From contig JAVCCX010000384.1 of the NCBI GenBank assembly GCA_030765245.1, forward strand, positions 1 through 17,113: DNA of 17,113 bases, written 5' to 3'. The translations under genes were made by a program, and so were the position numbers. A model generated the notes under the pieces. It ran no database searches, was not told the DNA's origin, and saw nothing but the letters and a program-made list of their open reading frames with translations. The stretch is from Candidatus Zophobacter franzmannii (GTDB lineage: Bacteria > Cloacimonadota > Cloacimonadia > Cloacimonadales > JAFGVF01). Shown here piece after piece: positions 1 to 6,982 of this stretch. The stretch's first letter is position 1; each line of letters opens with the position of its first letter.

Positions 1-756
1 AGCTTTAGTTAGGTCTATCTCCTTCTCAAACTCACAGTAGATGGTCTCAGAATGTCCATATACAACCGGTACACGGACGGTTGTAGCAGAAACAAGAATA
101 TCATCCCTCTTTAAGATCTTATTCGTTTCAAAACGCATCTTCTCTTCTTCATCGGTATATCCATCATCTCTGAAGTCACCAATTTGAGGAATTACATTTC
201 GGTGAATTTCTCGATTATACAAGCTTTTACTATGAGTGCCTTTCTCCTGATTTTCCAACTCCGATATGCCCTTCTGACCACTACCGGACACTGATTGGTA
301 AGTAGAAACAATCACTTTTTTAAGTTTAAAAGCTTTATCAAGAGCATATAATGGCAACACCATCTGGATAGTTGAGCAGTTAGGATTAGCAATGATACCA
401 TGATAACCACTCAGAATGCCACCATTGATTTCAGGAACAACCAAAGGAATGTTTGCATCCCTGCGAAAAGCACTTGAATTATCTATTATGATATTACCAT
501 GCTTATCAGCTATTGGTGCGTATTGTAGTGAAACAGTTCCACCGGCGGAGAATAGTAAATAGTCATATCTTTCTTTCATTGAATCTTCTGTAAGTTCTTC
601 AACAGTATAAGCTGTATCTTTGAAGTTAATCTTCTGTCCTACAGAACGCTTGGAAGCAAACAATCTGAGATTGGTAATAGGTATCTCAAACTCTTCCAAA
701 GCTTTTACCATCATTCTACCTACAGCACCGGTAGCACCAACAACGCCAACTATCAT
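1..756 (-). CDS. asd: Aspartate-semialdehyde dehydrogenase, 5' part (runs off the left edge)
   Basis: Asd performs the NADPH-dependent reduction of L-aspartyl-4-phosphate to aspartate 4-semialdehyde in the cytoplasm, the branch step for lysine/diaminopimelate, threonine and methionine. The frame is open for 252 codons from ATG at 756 to base 1, and the C-terminal quarter or so lies outside the window. The N-terminus has the Rossmann motif GATGAVG (residues 8-14). NPNCST contains the catalytic Cys at residue 127. The substrate-domain motif RVPVVYGHSE follows, with the conserved His at 235. An AGGAG Shine-Dalgarno sits at 766-770 (complement). The start overlaps the upstream BtpA-family stop by one base (TAATG), so the two are translationally coupled. 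All visible key residues are present, and the gene looks intact as far as it goes. Confidence 0.96.
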   Translation of the reverse strand, partial: MIVGVVGATGAVGRMMVKALEEFEIPITNLRLFASKRSVGQKINFKDTAYTVEELTEDSMKERYDYLLFSAGGTVSLQYAPIADKHGNIIIDNSSAFRRDANIPLVVPEINGGILSGYHGIIANPNCSTIQMVLPLYALDKAFKLKKVIVSTYQSVSGSGQKGISELENQEKGTHSKSLYNREIHRNVIPQIGDFRDDGYTDEEEKMRFETNKILKRDDILVSATTVRVPVVYGHSETIYCEFEKEIDLTKA

Positions 757-1541
757 TATTTCAAACTCCTAAAAACTACTATAAACTGTTTTATTCTTTC
801 TATATCTAATTCATTCTGCCATTGTCCATCGACTTTAAAGTGGGAGCCAACGATGAAGTCATCGGCTAGAGGATAAAACTTAGAGATATTTTCTGTATTC
901 AGTCCTGACCCTATTAATATTGGTAATGAGGTAACTTTTCTAACTCTTTTAAGTTCATCACATGAAGCTGGGACTCCTGTAGAAGTACCTGTAATTATAA
1001 GTCCATCACTAAGAAAGAACTGAGCAGCACTTGCATGGTCAGTAATATCTAAATCTGCTGTAATAGCATGTGAGGAGTGTTTCTTCTTAATGTCTGTATA
1101 AACCTTAACTTTCTCGGCACCAATCGCTTTACGATAGCGGAGCAGTTCGCCGGCACAACTATTCATCATCCCTTCATCCGCAACATGTCCATAAACAAAA
1201 CCTTCAGCTCTGATAAATTCTAAGCCTGCAATATGAGCAACAGCTAAAGCTTCTTTGTTACATCCTGCAAGAATTTGGATACCTATGGGTTTATCTGTTA
1301 ACTTTCTAATTTCAGTTGCCACTGCCGTCATTCCGGCAATAACCTCAGCCCCACAGTTTCCATTCAGATATGGTACATCATGCATATTCTCTAAGATAAG
1401 GCCATCAAGACCCTCTTCAAGATACACATTTGCTTCTTCCACAGATTTAGTAATAATTTCCAACATAGAAAGGTTGTTTAGTGGCGTTCCAGGCAATGCT
1501 CGAACATGTAACATCCCGTACACTATTTTCTTTTGTCTCAT
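756..1541 (-). CDS. BtpA/SgcQ-family TIM-barrel protein
   Basis: This 261-residue protein belongs to the BtpA/SgcQ family (PF03437), a TIM-barrel group. The name comes from a cyanobacterial protein needed for photosystem I accumulation. The E. coli relative SgcQ lies in a sugar-utilisation cluster, and the enzymatic activity is unsettled. Family signatures include ENMHDVPY (about 51-58), IRAEGFVYGHVADEG (about 110-124) and a GTSTG loop (about 185-189). Late barrel loops GSGLN and DDFIVGSHFK (about 211-236) resemble the phosphate-binding end of TIM barrels. It has no signal peptide or membrane segment and should be cytosolic. The start at 1541 follows a GAGG sequence about 8 nt upstream. It is the first gene of a two-or-more gene unit with asd. 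A photosynthetic role is unlikely because nothing nearby is photosynthetic; an enzyme acting on a phosphorylated substrate is an inference only. Confidence 0.9.
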   Translation of the reverse strand: MRQKKIVYGMLHVRALPGTPLNNLSMLEIITKSVEEANVYLEEGLDGLILENMHDVPYLNGNCGAEVIAGMTAVATEIRKLTDKPIGIQILAGCNKEALAVAHIAGLEFIRAEGFVYGHVADEGMMNSCAGELLRYRKAIGAEKVKVYTDIKKKHSSHAITADLDITDHASAAQFFLSDGLIITGTSTGVPASCDELKRVRKVTSLPILIGSGLNTENISKFYPLADDFIVGSHFKVDGQWQNELDIERIKQFIVVFRSLK

Positions 1542-1560
1542 TATTTATACCTCACTATCC

Positions 1561-1589
1561 TAAATATATAGTGTGAAAATTTCAGGCAA
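1561..1589 (-). promoter_or_regulatory. Possible promoter for the BtpA-asd unit
   Basis: On the minus strand a TTGCCT box (1584-1589) precedes the AT-rich stretch TATATATTTA (1561-1570). Spacing is 15 bp to TATATT or 17 bp to TATTTA, about 20 bp ahead of the BtpA start. Both boxes are imperfect matches to the sigma-70 consensus, and the call rests on position and composition only. Confidence 0.25.
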
Positions 1590-1806
1590 GAAATAAAAGA
1601 AGATATCAATCAAACTATTGTAAAAGTTTTAAGATGTAGTAAAAGTTACAATATAGTTGCCCCATTAAACTTCCCGCGTTGCTCCCGGTTTAACAACACG
1701 CATTCCTGCCACTGCTAACGCACTGAGTAGGTGTCTGCATTGTCAGCAAAATGACTATTAATAGTTTCTCAAAGGAATTATTGCGTCTTTAAAACTGCTG
1801 AAATGA

Positions 1807-1836
1807 GAAATGAGACAGATTTCTCTGTCCCATTTC
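1807..1836 (-). terminator. Hairpin just past the aminotransferase-fold gene, possible terminator
   Basis: Two 13-bp arms (1807-1819 and 1824-1836) pair with a single mismatch around a 4-nt loop, beginning 15 bp after the minus-strand stop at 1851. The position suits a transcript 3' end. There is no clear U-tract after it (TCATTTCAGCAGTTTT follows), so an RNA-stabilising 3' hairpin is an alternative. Confidence 0.45.
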
Positions 1837-1850
1837 ATGAAAACTTTACT

Positions 1851-3605
1851 TTATAAGTCTTTACATCTCTTAGTTTCAATCGGCTTAATTTTACAGACAT
1901 AGAAATACATTAAATCTGCTAGCTCTTTAGCGAAAGTAAGGAACTCTTTCGGTCCATCAAGTTTAAGCGCTTCCTCTTCAGCATATGCCATAGCTTGATG
2001 GAATAGGTGAACCTCATTGTCAGGTTGTGAATGAACGAAAGGTTCCCGCTCAAAAGCTTCATTAATATTCAATTTCAAACCTGAAAGATTGCTCTCACCC
2101 TTATAGCTCCACTCCCCTGATTTAAGATCAAAGTAATAAACTTGCAGGAATCTGTGACCATGCTTACAGATAAACTTCACCGCATCTATGAGATAACTCA
2201 CTTCATTATCATCAAGTATATAGTGGAGATTAAGACGAGCCCAACCGGGCTTAATACCTGAATAACCTGCATTGGTAATAATACAACGATAAAGGTCTGA
2301 GACATTTTGGCCGATGTTCATTAAGAAGTGTCCATAAGGTCCGGCACAAGAGCAACCCGCCCTTGTTTGGATGCCAAAAAGATCACTCAGGAGTCTGGTT
2401 ACAAATTTTGGATGAAGATATTGATCCTTATGCCGAATATTGAAAGAGACAATAGGTATTTTTCGAGCTGTTTCAATAGGTCCGTAGAAGGAAATCTTTG
2501 GCTCATTTTCAAGCTCTTTCATAAATCTATTGTAATGATAGTTTTCGATAGTAGTTATCGTCTCTTCACCTATCTTAGCTTTAATTTGGAATACCATCCC
2601 GACTCGAAGTGCCTGAAGAATACCCGGAGTCCCCGGCTTTTCTCTAGTCTCAATATCCTTAATAAACTCCTCTTTCATAGGAGAGACATAGTCCACGGTA
2701 CCACCTGCAGAGACTGTTGGAGGGAGATGTACAGAGTAAATATCTTCATTAAAGATTAAAACACCTGAAGTACCCGGTCCACCAAGGAATTTGTGGGGAG
2801 AAATGAAGATTGCGTCAAAATAGCTCTCATCATTGTAGTTCATGTCGATATCTATATATGGAGCACATGCTGCAAAATCAAAACAGGCTATTGAATCATG
2901 TTTGTGTAAAATTCTAGCCACTTCATATACATCTGTTCTTAATCCACTTACATTTGAAGCTGCAGAAAAGGAACCGATTTTTGGTCTGTCTGCATATTTA
3001 GGGTCAGAGACTGCCTTTTCGAGAGCTATAAGATCAAGATTAGATTCATCATTGAGTGGAATCTCAATAACTTCGCAGAGGGTCATTCTCCACATAAGCT
3101 CATTTGAGTGATGTTCGTATGGTCCGATGAAAACAATTGGTTTGTGGTCATCCATGTACTTTGTTAAAGCATTGCAGCAAGCCATAGGCTCAGGATGATT
3201 ATCCTTGCAACTATCCAGGAAGGAGCTAACTCTTTTCTTAGTAGCCGGTGGCCAATATACGCCGAGGATCTGCTGAAGTTTTACAATGGCTCCGGTACAA
3301 CCACTTTCGGTAAAGATGATTTTACCCTTAAATCCGGCATTAACAGCATCCTTGACAATCATTTCAGCTTCGTGAAGAAGATTAGTCATGGTCTTACCTG
3401 TGAAATCGTCTACCGTGTGAGAATTTGCATAGTATTGGAGAATGTATTGAATATAATTCTCTACTGTATGTAAACCGCGCCCGCTGGCAGTGTAGTCAGC
3501 ATAAATCAAAGGCTTTTTACCATAAGGGGTTTCAAAAAGCATATTCCTGCCGATAATATCTCTACGAAGCCATTCTAAGCTTTCAATCATCTTTTGTGGT
3601 TTCAT
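1851..3605 (-). CDS. Aminotransferase class-V fold PLP enzyme (cysteine-desulfurase-like), long form
   Basis: This is a 584-residue fold-type I PLP enzyme of the class-V aminotransferase/cysteine desulfurase superfamily. Visible signatures in order are the N-terminal IYADYTASGRG (34-44); GPYEHHSNELMWR (161-173) with the His expected to stack on PLP; DFAACAPY (243-250) with the cofactor-binding Asp243; and SPHKFLGGPG (269-278) with Lys272 as the Schiff-base lysine. RAGCSCAGPYGH (415-426) lies where NifS/SufS enzymes carry the persulfide-forming Cys. The protein is about 170 residues longer than SufS/IscS; the region after about residue 480 is an extension I cannot assign. It has no signal peptide or membrane helix. 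The start at 3605 has only a weak GTGAG upstream. No suf, isc or thiolation genes are adjacent, so the substrate is unknown; cysteine desulfurase, lyase and transaminase activities all remain possible. Confidence 0.85.
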   Translation of the reverse strand: MKPQKMIESLEWLRRDIIGRNMLFETPYGKKPLIYADYTASGRGLHTVENYIQYILQYYANSHTVDDFTGKTMTNLLHEAEMIVKDAVNAGFKGKIIFTESGCTGAIVKLQQILGVYWPPATKKRVSSFLDSCKDNHPEPMACCNALTKYMDDHKPIVFIGPYEHHSNELMWRMTLCEVIEIPLNDESNLDLIALEKAVSDPKYADRPKIGSFSAASNVSGLRTDVYEVARILHKHDSIACFDFAACAPYIDIDMNYNDESYFDAIFISPHKFLGGPGTSGVLIFNEDIYSVHLPPTVSAGGTVDYVSPMKEEFIKDIETREKPGTPGILQALRVGMVFQIKAKIGEETITTIENYHYNRFMKELENEPKISFYGPIETARKIPIVSFNIRHKDQYLHPKFVTRLLSDLFGIQTRAGCSCAGPYGHFLMNIGQNVSDLYRCIITNAGYSGIKPGWARLNLHYILDDNEVSYLIDAVKFICKHGHRFLQVYYFDLKSGEWSYKGESNLSGLKLNINEAFEREPFVHSQPDNEVHLFHQAMAYAEEEALKLDGPKEFLTFAKELADLMYFYVCKIKPIETKRCKDL

Positions 3606-3762
3606 CTATATCTCACTTCATATTTTATTTCTTAATGAGTAACAGTACACATAGGTAAATCATTGCTAAATTTAAATATGCAAAAGTCATTCTTAATACT
3701 TGAAAATATCCGTCAAATGAAAAGGTTATAAATCTCTTATATATAGCAAGCAACATAGTATT

Positions 3763-4060
3763 ATCTTGCCAAGAGCTTATGACAAAGATAGAAATTACTT
3801 TACAGCTTATGATATTATCGATGTTAATGGTACTGGTAGAATTATGAAAGTGGGAGTTTCTATGAAAAACACAATCAGATAGTGATGATGAGACTCAAAA
3901 CATCTACTTCGTGGGTGCTGGTATTGGTGTAGAATATAGACTCTTTTCACATCTGAATACTAACCTTGAGGTGCCGGCAGTTGTTGGTTTTAATGATGAT
4001 AATGAAGATGTTTCCTTTCAACCCGTCTCTTTCCAAATCGGAATAATGTATAGATTTTAG
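3763..4060 (+). pseudogene. 3' remnant of an outer-membrane beta-barrel gene, frameshifted
   Basis: Two adjacent frames together read as the C-terminal part of an outer-membrane barrel protein. The first frame (in-frame stop-free from 3721, convincing from about 3763) reads LPRAYDKDRNYFTAYDI and continues to KVGVSMK at 3850-3867. The second frame then reads GAGIGVEYRLFSHLNTNLEV and ends GIMYRF at the stop 4058-4060. Alternating polar/hydrophobic strands and a terminal Phe are typical of barrel proteins recognised by BamA. The switch lies at the AAAAA run 3865-3869: removing one A joins the frames, whereas as written the first frame stops at 3880-3882. No start codon or signal peptide is visible upstream, so the 5' part is missing. 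A terminator follows at 4084-4120. A one-base assembly error could explain the frameshift but not the missing 5' end. Confidence 0.7.
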
Positions 4061-4083
4061 ATAAGTATTGAAATATAGCTTTA

Positions 4084-4120
4084 ACCTCGTTTATGATTTT
4101 GTGAACGAGGTATTTTTATT
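4084..4120 (+). terminator. Rho-independent terminator after the barrel remnant
   Basis: A perfect 8-bp stem, ACCTCGTT (4084-4091) and AACGAGGT (4104-4111), encloses a 12-nt loop. It is followed by ATTTTTATT (4112-4120). It lies 24 bp after the remnant's stop codon and separates it from mutL. Confidence 0.8.
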
Positions 4121-4187
4121 GACAATTCACTCTTGTTTGCATATTTCCTTGACATACCACAATGATTGAAAACATCTATTGTAGAAT
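4119..4187 (+). promoter_or_regulatory. Probable promoter region for the mutL-aro operon
   Basis: Two exact TTGACA -35-type hexamers lie at 4119-4124 and 4149-4154, 30 bp apart, between the terminator and mutL. The first has TATTTC at 17-bp spacing (4142-4147). The second lacks a good -10 at 16-18 bp, and TAGAAT at 4182-4187 is too far from it. A promoter is expected here because this is the start of a four-gene operon, but which box is used is unclear. Confidence 0.4.
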
Positions 4188-4214
4188 TCAAAAGAATAAG
4201 GACTTTAAAAAGTT

Positions 4215-6053
4215 ATGAATAAAATAAAGGTTTTAGCAGATGAAGTTGCCAATCGCATTGCAGCCGGTGAGGTTATTGAGAGACCTGCATCGGTTGTGAA
4301 AGAGATGGTCGAAAACGCCATTGATGCCGGTGCAACTTCTATTACTGTAAATATTGAAAAGGGTGGGAAAGACCTGATTCAAGTTTTAGACAATGGCTCA
4401 GGAATGAATGAGAATGATGCTATACTTAGTTTTGAGCGACATGCGACTTCAAAGATCCGCGATGTAGAGGATATTATCTCTATCGACACACTAGGTTTTC
4501 GTGGAGAAGCCCTTCCAAGTATAAGTGCTATCAGCCAACTGATAATGGTAACTAAAGATGCTGATTCTGAAATGGCAACAAGAATTGAGTTTCAGGGTGG
4601 TATTTTAAAAGATGTTTCCAGAACTGGTGCTAATCAAGGGACGAATATTACCGTCCGAAAGATTTTCAGTAATGTCCCGGCGAGAAGAAAGTTTCTCAAG
4701 TCTGACCAAGTGGAGTTCAGACATATCCTTAACTACCTCCATTATCAGTCAATTGTCTATCCGGAGATAAGCTTCAGGTTTGTATCAAATGGTAAGGAGA
4801 GATTGAATTATCCTGCTGTAGAAGATTCAGAACTACGGATGAGAGCTGTATTTGGTAACAAATTCTTCGATAATGACCTGATTACAGTCGAAAAGGAAAA
4901 TGAACAGCTCCGTTTAACAGGCTTTATCTCAGGTTTAGAAAACACGGAACATGATATCTATGATCATAGGTATATCTTCGTGAATGGCAGGTATATGAAG
5001 GATAAGATTATCCTCCATGCCCTCAGAGCTGCCTATGAACCCTTTATAAAAAAGAGTGCTATCTATCAGAAAGGACAGATACCTCCATATATCGTATTCA
5101 TTGATATTAACCCACACTTGATCGATGTTAATGTTCATCCTGCGAAACACGAGGTCCGGTTCCGTGACTCCCATCTCGTACATAGTTTTGTTAAGAATAC
5201 AATTACAAATGCATTGATGGAATATGAGAAAGAGAAGTTTCAATCTGCTGAGCTCAAAAGTTCTGACTTATCGCAGAGTAAGCCACTAACATCATACGAA
5301 CAGAGAGTATATATAAAACCTATCACTCCCAGGTACTCAGAATATAAGACAGACTTAGAAGAAGTTTTCCAACCTGATATGTTTAAAAAAGTGTTACCTC
5401 CTCAAGAAGAGTATCCGCCATTACATCCATTACCTAAAGAATCATTTCAAATTCATATGCCGAAGGAAGAGGAACTTGTTAATCCCTGGCAGTTGCATGA
5501 CACATATATCTTTATTCAAACTGAAGATGGGTTAATGGCAATTGATCAGCATGCAGCGCATGAAAGGATTATCTACGAGAAGATGGTTCAAAGAATCCAC
5601 GGTGCTCCTCCTATAAGACAGAAGCTTGTATTCCCATTGGTTGTAAATATACCTCCATATCTCAGCTATGTTTTAACAGAGTTGTTAGAGAAGAACATAG
5701 ACCTATTCACTCAGGTAGGTTTCTCGATAAAGACCTTTAGTGGGAATTCTGTCGTTATTGATGAAGTACCACCTGAACTAAATGATATGCACAGTGAAGA
5801 GTTCTTCTTAGATGTTTTAAAGAACCTACAGGATGAATTTGAGGAGACTGAGGATATAAGAGATAGCCTTGCTAAATCAGTCGCTTGTAAGGCCGCGATT
5901 AAAGCTAATAAGAAACTTACACGAAAAGAGATGCTTCATCTAATCAATGACCTGTTTGCATGCAGTGTTCCGTATTTCTGTCCGCATGGTCGTCCTTTAG
6001 TTATCAAGATTACTCTTAATGAACTTGAGAAAAGGTTTAAGCGCATAGAATGA
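4215..6053 (+). CDS. mutL: DNA mismatch repair protein MutL, with endonuclease motifs
   Basis: MutL couples MutS mismatch recognition to strand removal in the cytoplasm. This 612-residue protein has the N-terminal GHKL ATPase with catalytic Glu30 and Asn34 (MVENAIDAGA), DNGSGM (59-64), GFRGEALPSIS (94-104) and NVPARRKFL (153-161). A variable Pro-rich linker (about 345-420) follows. The C-terminal dimerisation domain carries the full nicking-endonuclease set: DQHAAHERIIYE (444-455, pattern DQHA-x2-E-x4-E), ACK (557-559), CPHGRP (589-594) and a C-terminal FKR (608-610). It is therefore predicted to be a self-nicking MutL of the MutH-independent type. The start at 4215 follows AAGGA at 4198-4202, a longish 12-nt spacing. 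It is first in the operon and overlaps miaA by 4 bp. No mutS is visible. Confidence 0.97.
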   Translation: MNKIKVLADEVANRIAAGEVIERPASVVKEMVENAIDAGATSITVNIEKGGKDLIQVLDNGSGMNENDAILSFERHATSKIRDVEDIISIDTLGFRGEALPSISAISQLIMVTKDADSEMATRIEFQGGILKDVSRTGANQGTNITVRKIFSNVPARRKFLKSDQVEFRHILNYLHYQSIVYPEISFRFVSNGKERLNYPAVEDSELRMRAVFGNKFFDNDLITVEKENEQLRLTGFISGLENTEHDIYDHRYIFVNGRYMKDKIILHALRAAYEPFIKKSAIYQKGQIPPYIVFIDINPHLIDVNVHPAKHEVRFRDSHLVHSFVKNTITNALMEYEKEKFQSAELKSSDLSQSKPLTSYEQRVYIKPITPRYSEYKTDLEEVFQPDMFKKVLPPQEEYPPLHPLPKESFQIHMPKEEELVNPWQLHDTYIFIQTEDGLMAIDQHAAHERIIYEKMVQRIHGAPPIRQKLVFPLVVNIPPYLSYVLTELLEKNIDLFTQVGFSIKTFSGNSVVIDEVPPELNDMHSEEFFLDVLKNLQDEFEETEDIRDSLAKSVACKAAIKANKKLTRKEMLHLINDLFACSVPYFCPHGRPLVIKITLNELEKRFKRIE

Positions 6054-6982
6054 TTCCAATAGTTACAATAGAAGGAACAACTGCATCAGGTAAAAGCCAT
6101 CTAGCAATAGAACTGGCAAAACGACTTAATACTGAGATTATTTCAGCCGATTCCAGACAGATTTATAAGTTTATGAATATTGGTACTGCTAAACCAACCC
6201 TAATGGATATAGAAAAAGTACCTCACCATCTTATTAATATTGTTTTTCCTGATGCTCGATACAATGCCGGTGACTTTGCTCATGATGCAGGATTAATTGC
6301 TCATCGTCTTCATAAAAAGAATCAGATACCCATTATTGCGGGAGGTACCGGCTTCTACATAAAGGCTCTTATTGAAGGGCTATTCCAATCACCGGATGTA
6401 CCAATAGAATTGAAAGATAAATTAGAAAATGACATGAACCAGAAGGGTTTAGAAGCAATGTATGTTTATCTAAAGGATGTTGACCCGGTCGCTGCGGTAA
6501 ACATATCCCCTCAGGATAAACAGCGCATATTGAGAGCATTAGAAGTTTTTGAATACACAGAGAAACCAATCTCAGTCCATTGGGAGGAGCAGAATAGTTC
6601 TCCTGATTTCTTGCCTTATAGAATTCTAATCACTGATGATCGAGAAAATATCTACAATAGAATCAATAACCGTTTTGATGCGATGTTAGAAACGGGACTT
6701 TTAAATGAGATTCAAGACCTACTAAATCGTGGCTATAAGCCTGAGGATTATGGGATGACAGCAGTTGGGTATCGTGAATTTATGCCCTATTTCTTCGCTG
6801 AAACTCCTTTGTTAGAGTGTGTAAATAAGGCTAAACAGAATTCAAGGAAATATGCAAAACGACAGGTAACATGGTATAGAAAACAGTGTTTTGACCTTGC
6901 TGTTAGACCTGAAGAACTCACCGATACCTTCTTAAACAACTTAGCAGAAAAACTTAGCACTTTGAAAGGAGATGACCAATAA
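6050..6982 (+). CDS. miaA: tRNA dimethylallyltransferase MiaA
   Basis: MiaA transfers a dimethylallyl group from DMAPP to N6 of A37 in tRNAs reading U-starting codons. At 310 residues it is standard length. The P-loop GTTASGKS is at residues 9-16, ISADSRQIY with the catalytic Asp34 at 31-39, and GTAKPT at 45-50. GGTGFYIKALIEG is at 98-110, GMTAVGYREFMPYF lies in the C-terminal part, and KRQVTWYR follows near the end. Its ATG lies inside the mutL stop (ATGA, 4-bp overlap), and its stop overlaps the aroC start (TAATG). MutL-MiaA adjacency is common in bacteria, so this end of the operon is conventional. No anomalies seen. Confidence 0.97.
   Translation: MIPIVTIEGTTASGKSHLAIELAKRLNTEIISADSRQIYKFMNIGTAKPTLMDIEKVPHHLINIVFPDARYNAGDFAHDAGLIAHRLHKKNQIPIIAGGTGFYIKALIEGLFQSPDVPIELKDKLENDMNQKGLEAMYVYLKDVDPVAAVNISPQDKQRILRALEVFEYTEKPISVHWEEQNSSPDFLPYRILITDDRENIYNRINNRFDAMLETGLLNEIQDLLNRGYKPEDYGMTAVGYREFMPYFFAETPLLECVNKAKQNSRKYAKRQVTWYRKQCFDLAVRPEELTDTFLNNLAEKLSTLKGDDQ

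Larger units (their letters stand above)
1542..1850. other. Intergenic spacer with a G+C-richer islet
   Basis: This 309-bp spacer lies between two minus-strand genes. From about 1660 to 1745 it is clearly richer in G+C than its AT-rich flanks. On the minus strand the islet holds a 25-codon stop-free stretch (1742-1668, TAA at 1667-1665) whose translation, ending LAVAGMRVVKPGATREV, looks protein-like. It could be a gene fragment, a dispersed repeat or chance. There is no good start codon or Shine-Dalgarno at its head; the only ATG is internal and leaves 12 codons. I do not call a gene. The remainder holds the possible promoter (1561-1589) and the hairpin (1807-1836). Confidence 0.5.

Noticed and set aside
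1542..1850. Riboswitch (for example a lysine riboswitch) ahead of the asd unit
   Set aside because: I could not match the conserved core or a terminator/antiterminator pair. The only strong hairpin is at the far end, beside the upstream gene's stop.
2328..2759. A 143-codon open frame on the plus strand inside the aminotransferase-fold gene
   Set aside because: It is antisense to a gene with clear motifs, its translation is rich in Arg/Ser/Cys without domain character, and it has no Shine-Dalgarno. Similar antisense frames at 1255-1563, 2842-3111 and 3195-3473 were dismissed for the same reasons.
4935..5243. Minus-strand open frame of 102 codons inside mutL
   Set aside because: Antisense shadow of the mutL coding frame; no recognisable protein features.
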